64,000 nucleotides of DNA, taken from contig JAJPHT010000036.1 of the NCBI GenBank assembly GCA_021325135.1, positions 1 through 64,000 of the forward strand, written 5' to 3'. The translations under genes were made by a program, and so were the position numbers. The DNA comes from Pseudomonadota bacterium (GTDB lineage Archaea; Thermoplasmatota; SW-10-69-26; JACQPN01; JAJPHT01). Each line of letters begins with the position of its first letter. Within the stretch, counting starts at the first letter, position 1. The notes beneath the pieces are model-generated. The model had not been told where the DNA came from, ran no database searches, and worked only from the letters and a program-made list of their open reading frames with translations. This document shows positions 26,716 to 33,510 of this stretch, piece by piece.

Positions 26716-28224
26716 ATGGATAATGAGCTCTGGTTCCGGCGCCTCATCGACGCGGTTCGCCTTGCCGAGCAGGAGTTCTCTGCCGAAGACATGGCCCATG
26801 TGCGCGGGATGCGGCTCTTGGGGTTCGACGCCCCTTGCCAAGTGCGAGCGTTCCACATCGTTGAACCCCAAGCGTTCTTCACCTTGGTTCTGAGCATTCC
26901 TGGGGGTCCAGACCGCGACGTCCGCGTCACTCGACCCTTGCGGCTGTACGAGTTCCCCGCGGAGCTTGAGAAGGTCGCAGAAGAGCCCCTGTGGAACGCC
27001 CCCCTGCCGAACCCCGAGGACGCGGTGCTCCAGCCTGGCGAGGAACCGACGTTCCGTTCTGCCGTTCACCAGTCCCTGATCCACGCCTACCACCACGCTC
27101 AACGCCTTCCTTTCCAGCGGTCGTATCCGAACCCCCATTGGGAAGGTTCAGGAAGCGCCGTGGGGGGTTCAGGCGCGGCTTGGTGGTACACGGGAAACCT
27201 TACCACGCTTGACCCGAACAAGATCGCGAGCGACGTCGCTCGCAACCTCCGGCACGAGATTGAGGCCTACAAGCAGCGCGTTGCCGAAGCGGCAACCCGC
27301 GCACCACCCGTTCCTCAAGCGCCCCAGTCGACGCGGCCGGCGCCGCCCGGATACGACGGATGGGGCGTATGGCTCTACCCACATCTCCGAATCGGACCCT
27401 TTCCCAAGGGAAGCATGTGGGATCGAATGATGATCGGGCGCTTCGACCTCCACCAGATGCCCATTGCCACGCAGGTTCCCTTGAAGAACGGCGCCTCGCT
27501 CTTTGCCACCTACGATGGCTTTGTCGGAGTTCACCGCCCGCTGGCGGAGCAGTCCAAGGAGTTCCGTACGCAAGCCGCGGAATACCTCAATGCCCTGTCG
27601 TATGCGCTTCTGGAACTCGAATACCAGTCCTTCGTTGTCTTGGACGACGAATTTGTCGGGTTCGAGATCGCCAAGCACGAAACCGGCGCTCGGGTTTCCT
27701 TGCGGTCCATGCCCTACACGTACCGCACGACCAGCACGCCGCTCGAGGAGATATTCCCCCACGACATCCAGCACATCGGTCTGGAACAGTTCGCAGAGGC
27801 TGCTCGATTCGCGGACGGAATCATCGAACACTCGCGCGGGGACCACGCGAGACTGATCGTGGAGGCCGCTACTCACCTCCGCCGCGGTCATCCCACGGAG
27901 TCGTTCTTCTTCAGCTGGCTCGTCGTGGAACAACTCGTGGACGAGGACTGGAAGGCCTACCTCCATGACCACAAACTCTCGGATCGGCGGCTCCAACGAA
28001 TGACGGACACGAACCGCTGGACCGCGGACACGAAACTGGAGATTCTCGACCTTGCGTCCGCTCTCGGGCTCGACTACACCGCGGCCATGAGCATCAAGAA
28101 CCCGCGGAATGAAGTGCTGCACGGTGCCCGAAAGGCCACTCGAGAGGAAGCGGAACGGGCCCTGAAATTGGCACGAGACACGTTCCGAGCCCGTCTGCCG
28201 CTGGACGTTCCAAAAAACGCCTAA
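26716..28224 (+). CDS. HEPN-domain protein (putative RNase)
   Basis: 502 aa. The C-terminal ~100 residues are a four-helix HEPN-type domain (SFFFSWLVVEQLVDEDWKAY near its start) with the catalytic RX4H signature RNEVLH (Arg464-His469), like ApeA-type HEPN nucleases. The N-terminal ~370 residues are a mixed domain of unknown fold with a Pro-rich linker around 215-230. HEPN RNases cut tRNA or other RNAs and are effectors in abortive-infection and toxin systems. ATG 26716 is chosen; a TTG 54 bases upstream is possible. It lies directly after the PD-(D/E)XK giant gene, so joint function is likely. Confidence 0.72.
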   Translation: MDNELWFRRLIDAVRLAEQEFSAEDMAHVRGMRLLGFDAPCQVRAFHIVEPQAFFTLVLSIPGGPDRDVRVTRPLRLYEFPAELEKVAEEPLWNAPLPNPEDAVLQPGEEPTFRSAVHQSLIHAYHHAQRLPFQRSYPNPHWEGSGSAVGGSGAAWWYTGNLTTLDPNKIASDVARNLRHEIEAYKQRVAEAATRAPPVPQAPQSTRPAPPGYDGWGVWLYPHLRIGPFPKGSMWDRMMIGRFDLHQMPIATQVPLKNGASLFATYDGFVGVHRPLAEQSKEFRTQAAEYLNALSYALLELEYQSFVVLDDEFVGFEIAKHETGARVSLRSMPYTYRTTSTPLEEIFPHDIQHIGLEQFAEAARFADGIIEHSRGDHARLIVEAATHLRRGHPTESFFFSWLVVEQLVDEDWKAYLHDHKLSDRRLQRMTDTNRWTADTKLEILDLASALGLDYTAAMSIKNPRNEVLHGARKATREEAERALKLARDTFRARLPLDVPKNA

Positions 28225-28562
28225 TCGCGCGGTCCCGGGTTCTTCTCCAGCCACTTGGTCAGGTCCTTTCGGAGTCGTTCCGCGATGATGCGGTCCACTT
28301 CGATTTTGAAGTCGTATCCGTAGCGGAAGGTGACGCAGTTCCGGCCTATGCCGTGGGCGACGCGGATCCGGGGGATCAGCGTCATGACTCCGATTTGGGC
28401 GCAGGGTCGGTCCACTTCGGGTGAGCTCGACAAGACGCTCAGGTTGATGAGGTAGTCCGTGCGGGGCTTGCGGCGTGCTTTGATCATTCGGATCGCTCCG
28501 TGCGTCTGCAACAGAGCACGAGCAGCAGCGGAGGAGGGATGCGCCGCGGCTTGAGTCGCCAT
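28221..28562 (-). CDS. Small unknown protein
   Basis: About 113 aa from ATG 28562 (starts at 28487 or a TTG at 28631 are possible). The most protein-like part is the C-terminal two thirds: a strand-rich segment (TDYLINLSVL; QIGVMTLIPRIRVAHG; NCVTFRYGYDFKI) ending in an amphipathic basic helix (RIIAERLRKDLTKWLEKN). No family recognised. It overlaps the stop of the HEPN gene by 4 bases in convergent orientation and is the last of three or four small minus-strand genes. Confidence 0.5.
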   Translation of the reverse strand: MATQAAAHPSSAAARALLQTHGAIRMIKARRKPRTDYLINLSVLSSSPEVDRPCAQIGVMTLIPRIRVAHGIGRNCVTFRYGYDFKIEVDRIIAERLRKDLTKWLEKNPGPRD

Positions 28563-28636
28563 CCGGTCCGGGGCAGGGCCTTCGGTCGGGGGCGTTTGCG
28601 GCGTCTCAGAAAGGCGCTCGAAGTGTCTCAAGCGGT

Positions 28637-28957
28637 TCAGTCGTCAGCAGGCGCGGTTTCGGCCTCGGGCTCGCGGTGGCCCGGCGGAGGCGTCGGTTCC
28701 TCCTCTTCGGTGATGAGGTCGTAGCCGTAGAACCCAATGTCGGTGCAGAGCGTGACACTCTTGCGGGAAAGGCCGTCCAGGAGTTCCTTCACGCGGCGCG
28801 ACGCGTCGTCCACGATGCCAAGCTCCTGCACGAGCGCGGAGACGATCGCGAGGTCGCGCGCCATCAGGAGTGGCTCGAGGTCCATGCAGGTGCCGCACTT
28901 CGGACACATCGCCGCGTCCAGGCGCACCGGGACCGCACGGCCGCCGGGCTCGTTCAT
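28637..28957 (-). CDS. Small Cys-containing protein with acidic tail
   Basis: 106 aa. CPKCGTC near residue 18 could be half of a zinc site. A helical middle (LAIVSALVQELGI...RVKELLDGLSRK) is followed by SVTLCTDIGFYGYDLI and an acidic Pro/Glu tail. It overlaps the upstream gene by 4 bases (ATGA), so translation is coupled. Size, Cys placement and acidic tail resemble the upstream neighbour, suggesting an old duplication. Function unknown. Confidence 0.6.
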   Translation of the reverse strand: MNEPGGRAVPVRLDAAMCPKCGTCMDLEPLLMARDLAIVSALVQELGIVDDASRRVKELLDGLSRKSVTLCTDIGFYGYDLITEEEEPTPPPGHREPEAETAPADD

Positions 28958-29280
28958 TCGTTCCCTCCCTTGGGCTCGTCCTCTTCATCGGCCTCGGGCT
29001 CGCCCGGGTCCAGATCGTCCAGCATCGAAACCGGGTAGCACGCGGCGGCAAGGTCCGCCTGCATGCCCTCGTAGAGGTCGATGGCGCTGATGCGCAACCG
29101 CTTGACGAAATCCGCGGGTGCGACCCGGCCGCCCTCGATAAGGTCGGCGACGCGCAGAAGCAGCGCGCGCATCGCCTGATCGCGGACGGGCCTCGCGTTC
29201 ACCGGCCCTTCGCACTGCGGGCACCCGATCCAGCAGAGATCCCCGACGTACTTGGCCGGGGCCTCCGGGTCGTCGATCAC
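28954..29280 (-). CDS. Small Cys-containing protein with acidic tail
   Basis: 108 aa, GTG start. CWIGCPQC near residue 16 suggests a metal site. A helical domain follows (ALLLRVADLIEGG; ADFVKRLRISAIDLYEGMQADLA), with an Asp/Glu-rich C-terminus. The 4-base overlap with the downstream gene and with a short upstream frame (GTGA) shows an operon with coupled translation. Function unknown. Confidence 0.55.
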   Translation of the reverse strand: MIDDPEAPAKYVGDLCWIGCPQCEGPVNARPVRDQAMRALLLRVADLIEGGRVAPADFVKRLRISAIDLYEGMQADLAAACYPVSMLDDLDPGEPEADEEDEPKGGNE

Positions 29281-29408
29281 GCGACCACTCCAGGGGGCGT
29301 CCTTCGCGCGTCGGGTGTCGTCGGGCGGGGAGGTTGCAGCGGTGGCAGCCGCGTTTCTGCGGAATGATTCACGGTGATCAGCGAGTCGTCGGCTCCGGGG
29401 TAGGGCAT
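29277..29408 (-). CDS. Possible 43-aa leader peptide gene
   Basis: A short frame starting MPYPGADDSLITVNHS and ending in a Pro/Thr/Arg-rich tail. Its TGA overlaps the GTG of the next gene, an arrangement usual for real coupled genes. There is no other support; it may be a chance frame. Confidence 0.25.
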   Translation of the reverse strand: MPYPGADDSLITVNHSAETRLPPLQPPRPTTPDARRTPPGVVA

Positions 29409-29658
29409 GCCTATTCCTCAGCAGAGGGGTGCCTGACAGAATTCCATAGCAAACTGAGAACTAGCCTGCGAGCGGCGGAGCTTATCCAATGAGTCCTGGA
29501 CTAGCCGCCTGGAACTGGCGCCGGCATCGAACTATGGGCCGGGCCTGCCGCCCTCTGCCCTTAGAGCCAGCGCCGTGATCCCTCTTACCAAATTGTGGTT
29601 CTGAATATTGCAATCCAATACGACGACTTGAAGGTTTCTATACTATTTTTTGGTACGT
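29409..29658. other. AT-richer intergenic stretch with a stem structure
   Basis: No gene seen. It contains the promoters of the divergent small genes; AT-rich elements lie at about 29599-29613 and 29637-29652. A 9-bp stem is formed by GGCGCCGGC (29517-29525) and GCCAGCGCC (29566-29574), with one G-T pair when read as RNA on the minus strand. Confidence 0.4.
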
Positions 29659-29859
29659 ATGCCCCGGCGTGCAACTGGGCCTGCCCACGGCAAGAAAATC
29701 GGAACCAGCGTGACCATTGACCCCGGCCTTTACCAATGGGTCATGGAGCACGTAGGGGCCGGCAAGCAGTTTTCGAGCCTCAGCCACGCCTGCGAGCGCG
29801 GCTTCGCCTTGCTTCGAGAACACGAGGAAGGCAAGTGGGCGCGGACGGACAAGAAGTGA
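29659..29859 (+). CDS. Ribbon-helix-helix-like small protein
   Basis: 66 aa. IGTSVTIDPGLYQWVMEHV followed by FSSLSHACERGFALLREHEE fits a strand-helix-helix (RHH/CopG-type) fold: a hydrophobic T-x-D strand, then two helices with a Ser-rich turn. ATG 29659 is preferred over a GTG three codons upstream. Preceded by an unusually AT-rich promoter region for this genome. Probably a regulator or orphan antitoxin; no toxin neighbour is visible. Confidence 0.6.
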   Translation: MPRRATGPAHGKKIGTSVTIDPGLYQWVMEHVGAGKQFSSLSHACERGFALLREHEEGKWARTDKK

Positions 29860-29945
29860 CCCGAGCGGGTCGATGGCTGGGTCATTTTTGGAATGGCCGT
29901 CGCTTTTCAATGACGGGCCCTAATTTGGGAACAAAGCCGGGGTTC

Positions 29946-30006
29946 GGTAGTGTTGCGTATAGGGGGTACGGGGCCGGCTTCTTCGCCTTGTTGCGCCGGG
30001 GGGCAT
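29946..30006 (+). repeat. 61-bp repeat copy A
   Basis: This block matches 31265-31325 over 61 ungapped bases with 13 mismatches (about 79% identity), in the same orientation. The shared start is GGTAGTGTTG and the shared end GCGGGGGGCAT-like (GGGGGGCAT exact). The two copies bracket two small genes, a zinc-ribbon gene and a truncated transposase. On the minus strand both copies can be read as a similar peptide (MPP..., ending TPYxQHY). Confidence 0.7.
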
Positions 30007-30057
30007 TCGCGAACACCTACCCCTTCGGGACCTTGATCGCGTTCGGTCCTACACGTG

Positions 30058-30345
30058 TCAGAGCTTGGAGACAGCCGCGATGCCGCCCGCGAGGCCCACG
30101 CTTGCGAAGACAACGATCTTCACCAAATCTAGGACCTTATCGGCTTCGACGGGGCCGGCTTTCCACAGAGCGAGTGCCCAGGCAGCAAGGAGGATGAATA
30201 GGAGCATGAGGAGGAGTCCGCTCGCCCGAGACCACCTTGCCCGTTCGAAATCCTCCTTGGTCATTACGGGTGGCGTCGGCGCCACGACCGGCACGGACTC
30301 GCCGGCCTCATCCTCTTCGAGCGGCGGGGTGGGCTGAGTGGTCAT
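30058..30345 (-). CDS. Small two-TM membrane protein
   Basis: 95 aa. A Pro/Glu-rich N-terminal region (about 40 residues) precedes two hydrophobic segments (GLLLMLLFILLAAWALALW and IVVFASVGLAGGIAAV). Its ATG overlaps the stop of the upstream zinc-ribbon gene (TGATG-type), so the two form an operon. No family recognised. Confidence 0.6.
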   Translation of the reverse strand: MTTQPTPPLEEDEAGESVPVVAPTPPVMTKEDFERARWSRASGLLLMLLFILLAAWALALWKAGPVEADKVLDLVKIVVFASVGLAGGIAAVSKL

Positions 30346-30683
30346 CTGAGGCGCACCCCACATTTGGTGCACTTACGCTGGTCCTTTGCAACGAAAGCGC
30401 CGCAGTTGGAACAATGCCATTGCTCCTCGCCCGATGGGCTGAGCGCTTTGTAGATGAGGTAGCCCAGGGCCGCGCCGCCTAGGACAGCCAGGAACTTGTC
30501 AAGTCCAGATGGCTCTTGCTTAGGCGGTTCGGCTGCGGGCGCGTGACCATACACGGCTCCCCCTGGAAGGTATGTTCGGGGAACTGTCACGAGATTGCGG
30601 CAGTTCGGACAACTGACCACCTGACCAGGCAGCGAGATGGTCTCGAACTGGTGAGCGCACGCGGGGCAATGTATCCAGTTCAT
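30342..30683 (-). CDS. Zinc-ribbon membrane protein (ribbons at both ends)
   Basis: 113 aa. An N-terminal CPAC...CPNC ribbon (WIHCPACAHQFET; VSCPNCRNLVTVP), a Pro-rich linker, one hydrophobic segment (FLAVLGGAALGYLIYKAL) and a C-terminal HCSNCGAFV...KCTKCGVRLR ribbon. Such double-ribbon proteins are common in archaea but poorly characterised. ATG 30683 is used. Overlaps the two-TM gene; likely a membrane pair. Confidence 0.65.
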   Translation of the reverse strand: MNWIHCPACAHQFETISLPGQVVSCPNCRNLVTVPRTYLPGGAVYGHAPAAEPPKQEPSGLDKFLAVLGGAALGYLIYKALSPSGEEQWHCSNCGAFVAKDQRKCTKCGVRLR

Positions 30684-30687
30684 ACAT

Positions 30688-30915
30688 TCACCCTTCAAAG
30701 GCCCCGTGCCCGTCGGGGCACCAGTAGAGCGGCGTCGTCTTCCAGTTGCCGCCGGCTCCTTCGCGGTAGTAGAGGCGGGGGCAGGGGCGGTCGCACTTGG
30801 GGCAGCGGGGGCGGGGGCCGCTTGCGACGGCGCCGCCTCCCGCCGCCTTGGGCTTGGCGGGCATCTTGGGCGACCGTATACGCTTGGCCCTCGGGATAAG
30901 GGTGCCGGGCGTCAC
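30688..30915 (-). CDS. Small zinc-ribbon protein
   Basis: 75 aa from GTG 30915 (or 58 aa from ATG 30864). Basic N-terminus (AKPKAAGGG), then CPKCDRPCPRLYYREG, then YWCPDGHGAFEG: a plausible single zinc ribbon. It overlaps the truncated transposase stop by 4 bases and lies 4 bases before the next gene, so it could be an accessory gene of the element or an island gene co-transcribed with it. Confidence 0.45.
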   Translation of the reverse strand: MTPGTLIPRAKRIRSPKMPAKPKAAGGGAVASGPRPRCPKCDRPCPRLYYREGAGGNWKTTPLYWCPDGHGAFEG

Positions 30916-31325
30916 GCGGGCTCCTCGCGGTGGCTTGCCCGTACAAGAGCGGCCCAGCGGGGCTCGCCTTCGTGGCGGGCCACACCTAGGCCCGCGGCCT
31001 CTGCGGGCGTCTTCCCGCCCAGCGCCTTGTGGGGACGCGCATGGTTGTAGTAGACGGCATGCCCACGGGCCACGATCCCGTCGGTCTTCTTGACGCCGCG
31101 AATGGTCTTCTGGCGCTCGCGCGTCGTGTTGTTCAATCGCTCCACGAGGTTGTTGTTCGCCCGCGCGTTCGTCAGGTGAATTTCGGCAATGTGGTGGGCT
31201 CCGCGAAGCTCTCTCTTCGCGGCTTCCTTGTAGCCGGAGAGGTCGTCGCCCATGATGGTGGCGGGGTAGTGTTGTAGGTAGGGGGTAGGGGAGCGACTTC
31301 TTCGCTCCGCTGCGGCGGGGGGCAT
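30912..31325 (-). pseudogene. 5'-truncated IS6-like DDE transposase
   Basis: The last ~110 residues match the C-terminal half of IS6-type transposases: GYKEAAKRELRGAHH, NNNLVERLNNTTRERQKTIRG (with the catalytic Glu), and YYNHARPHKALGGKTPAEAAG. The N-terminal half with its HTH and first Asp is missing. The coding sequence joins abruptly to the 61-bp repeat copy B at about residue 24. It is therefore a remnant and should be inactive. Confidence 0.75.
31265..31325 (+). repeat. 61-bp repeat copy B at transposase truncation point
   Basis: Partner of the block at 29946-30006 (79% identical, same orientation, no gaps). It sits exactly where the transposase similarity stops, so it may be the junction produced by insertion, deletion or recombination. 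Confidence 0.7.
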
Positions 31326-31337
31326 GAGAGGTGGCCA

Positions 31338-31793
31338 CTAAGCGTCGGCCACGTGCTTGGCGGGCTTCCCTATGACAGGATAGACGTGGAGTTCGTAGCG
31401 TTGGACCCGCTCCCGGGCGATGTCCTCTGGAATCCAACAGCCGTCGCTGATTGTGATTTCGACTCGGGCTCCGCTCTCGACGTGGTAGTCGGAATAGGGG
31501 AAATCGTAAGTTCCCATCGGGTCGGCCGCCGGTTGCAGCGTCGTTTCCTCACCCTCCTTGTAGCGGATTCGAAGCGAGATCGCACGTATTCCCGTCGAGT
31601 GGCCGCCCTCATTGATGACAGAGACGGAAAAATCGCCGTTCTCTGTCCAACCGAAGCTCTCGATCGCAAGAGCGGCGCGGTCACGCTGGCGTTCGATGCG
31701 CCACAGGGCACCCGTGAAGACCGCGACGAGGATAGCCGAGAGTGCTTGGAGCAAGTCCCCTGCGTGGGCTGCAAGGAAATCGAGGAATGTCAC
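31338..31793 (-). CDS. Single-TM protein, unknown function
   Basis: 151 aa, GTG start. An N-terminal membrane segment (LLQALSAILVAVFTGALW) precedes a soluble beta-rich domain (FSVSVINEGGHSTGIRAISLRIRY; RVEITISDGCWIPEDI). This layout is common among phage-, plasmid- or island-encoded proteins of unknown role. Upstream lies an AbrB-type gene on the same strand. Confidence 0.6.
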   Translation of the reverse strand: MTFLDFLAAHAGDLLQALSAILVAVFTGALWRIERQRDRAALAIESFGWTENGDFSVSVINEGGHSTGIRAISLRIRYKEGEETTLQPAADPMGTYDFPYSDYHVESGARVEITISDGCWIPEDIARERVQRYELHVYPVIGKPAKHVADA

Positions 31794-31823
31794 ATGGGCC
31801 GAGCGGCGGGTCTGAGAATGAAT

Positions 31824-31994
31824 TCACTTCTTCTCGATGGTCCACTTGACCTTGTGGAGGGTGACAGTCTTGCCACTGACCTCAAAGGCAACGTGGTCGC
31901 CCTGCTCCACATCCAGGGCCTTCAGGGCCTGGGGCGGGGTCGTTCCCACCTCGGCAATCCCCCATCGCACCCCAACGACCAGCAACACCCGCAT
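31824..31994 (-). CDS. AbrB/SpoVT-like swapped-hairpin protein
   Basis: 56 aa. TTPPQALKALDVEQGDHVAFEV followed by KTVTLHKVKW has the AbrB/MazE signature: a 'P..AL.ALGV..GD.V.F.V' helix-turn-strand, then a second strand. Such proteins are transition-state regulators or antitoxins. ATG 31994 is the first start after an in-frame stop. It is shorter than the usual full domain (the N-terminal first strand is weak), so it may be degenerate. It precedes the single-TM gene by 30 bases. Confidence 0.6.
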   Translation of the reverse strand: MRVLLVVGVRWGIAEVGTTPPQALKALDVEQGDHVAFEVSGKTVTLHKVKWTIEKK

Positions 31995-32039
31995 TGCCAG
32001 AGGTTAACACGGCTTCCCGCGCTGATCGTTGCGGTTACC

Positions 32040-32792
32040 ATGATCCGGACCCTCATCGTGAACGGCTTCGTCGCCGCCCTTGCGCTGACCCAGGTGGGCT
32101 TCGCGACGGCGGACAACACCTGCGCGCACAACAACGACCACGTCTACGAGCTTGCGACCTCCAACACGGTCCACAGCGACCTGTACCAGGGCCTGTTTGG
32201 CTTCCTCTCCAACACGGACAACGGCCTGACGGGGAAGTCGGAGGGGATCCGGCAGGACTTTTCGGTGCGCGTGTACACGTCGGCGCGGGACTGCGGCAGC
32301 GGAACGGACACGGACTTCACGGGTGAGTACGACACCGGCATCGGCGGCGGCTTCTTCGGCGCCACGGACGTGTACGACCCCGACTGCGGCTACGATCTCG
32401 CGGTCCACGCCTCGACGGGCATGGTCACCGACCCGTTCGCCGCCCTCGTCGACTCGTCGCCCCGCGGCGCCTACGGCGTGGACGACGTCGAGGGGCCCAC
32501 GCCGCTGCCCAACGGCGAGACGGTGCCGCAGGGCCTGGTGTCGGACGGGGCCCCCTACGCAGGGAACGGCTGCGTCACGGATGGGACCATCACGCCGGAG
32601 ACCGACCCCTACGACTGCCTCAACGACTTCACCCCCTACGGAGTCGGGCAGTCCACCTGGGAGCCCGGCCCCTGCCTGAGCTTCGGCGGCGACGGGGGCT
32701 ACTGGCTCTTCGTCGACTCGCGCATCGCCATGGACGGCCTGTCGATCCAGGACAACCCGGCGGCGCAGGGGCATCTCATCGCGGACGCCTAG
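32040..32792 (+). CDS. Secreted protein, unknown function
   Basis: 250 aa. A cleavable signal peptide (LIVNGFVAALALTQVGFATA) precedes a Gly/Asp/Thr-rich, cysteine-containing extracellular domain, with several Cys pairs in DPDCGYDL, NGCVTDGTI and YDCLNDF. Codon use returns to the very G+C-rich core pattern, so this gene marks the right border of the island. No family recognised. Confidence 0.7.
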   Translation: MIRTLIVNGFVAALALTQVGFATADNTCAHNNDHVYELATSNTVHSDLYQGLFGFLSNTDNGLTGKSEGIRQDFSVRVYTSARDCGSGTDTDFTGEYDTGIGGGFFGATDVYDPDCGYDLAVHASTGMVTDPFAALVDSSPRGAYGVDDVEGPTPLPNGETVPQGLVSDGAPYAGNGCVTDGTITPETDPYDCLNDFTPYGVGQSTWEPGPCLSFGGDGGYWLFVDSRIAMDGLSIQDNPAAQGHLIADA

Positions 32793-33037
32793 CGCGGCGC
32801 GGCGTCGGCCGGCGCCTCGGGCTCGCCCGGCCCCGCGATGAGCGTCGTGATGCGCCCGTCGCGGTCGGCCACGGCCCAGAGGATGCGCCCGTGGGAGACG
32901 CCCAGGGGCATCCAGTGGCCCTCGCGGGCGCCGCCCACCTGCACCGAGGCGTCCGCGCCCACCATGGCGAGGGAGCGCGCGAGGCGGGCGACGAGGTCCT
33001 GGAGGGAGGCGTCTTCGAGCGGGGCGGGGCCGCGCAT
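32789..33037 (-). CDS. Small conserved-looking protein, unknown
   Basis: 82 aa. A helix (ASLQDLVARLARSLAMVG) followed by a beta-rich part (SVQVGGAREGHWMPLGV; GRILWAVADRDGRITTLIAG). ATG 33037. Overlaps the end of the secreted-protein gene by 4 bases. Function unknown. Confidence 0.5.
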   Translation of the reverse strand: MRGPAPLEDASLQDLVARLARSLAMVGADASVQVGGAREGHWMPLGVSHGRILWAVADRDGRITTLIAGPGEPEAPADAAPR

Positions 33038-33217
33038 GCCCCTTCCTGGGGCCCGGAAGGGCTTAGGGGCGCGCTCGCCCGGCGCGGCGGGCCCCTGGCG
33101 CTTCTGCCCGTCACATCCGGGCGGGCAGAAGCCCGTCGTGCGTCCGGGGCGCGCCCGATCCATTGCCCGCGTGTGACGAGGCGCGCAGATATCTTCCCGC
33201 AGGTGGGTCCCAGATGC

Positions 33218-33505
33218 ATGATCCCCCGCGGCCTCCCCTTCTTCGCCGTCGAGATGGTCACCCCCGACGCGGGCTCCCGGCCCAGGGGTCCCCTTCTCGC
33301 GCGGCTCCTGGAGGCCTCCCGCGACGCGGACGCCGCTGAGGCGGCCCTGGCCGAGGCGCGGGCGCGCTACGGGCGCGAGCCCTCCCCCGCGGGCCTGGAG
33401 AAGATCCGCGAGGCGTCCCTGGACGCCCTCCAGAAGGAGCTTCGCTTCGAGGCCATCTGGAAGGGCGCGGCCCAGGACCTCCTGGCCGGCGAGCGCGAGG
33501 GCTGA
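33218..33505 (+). CDS. Small helical protein, unknown
   Basis: 95 aa, mainly charged amphipathic helices (LLARLLEASRDADAAEAALAEA; SLDALQKELRFEAIWKGAAQ). ATG 33218 (or 33254). An AGATATCT element 31 bases upstream could be its TATA box. It converges with the TrmB gene with 5 bases between. No family recognised. Confidence 0.5.
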   Translation: MIPRGLPFFAVEMVTPDAGSRPRGPLLARLLEASRDADAAEAALAEARARYGREPSPAGLEKIREASLDALQKELRFEAIWKGAAQDLLAGEREG

Positions 33506-33510
33506 GCGCC

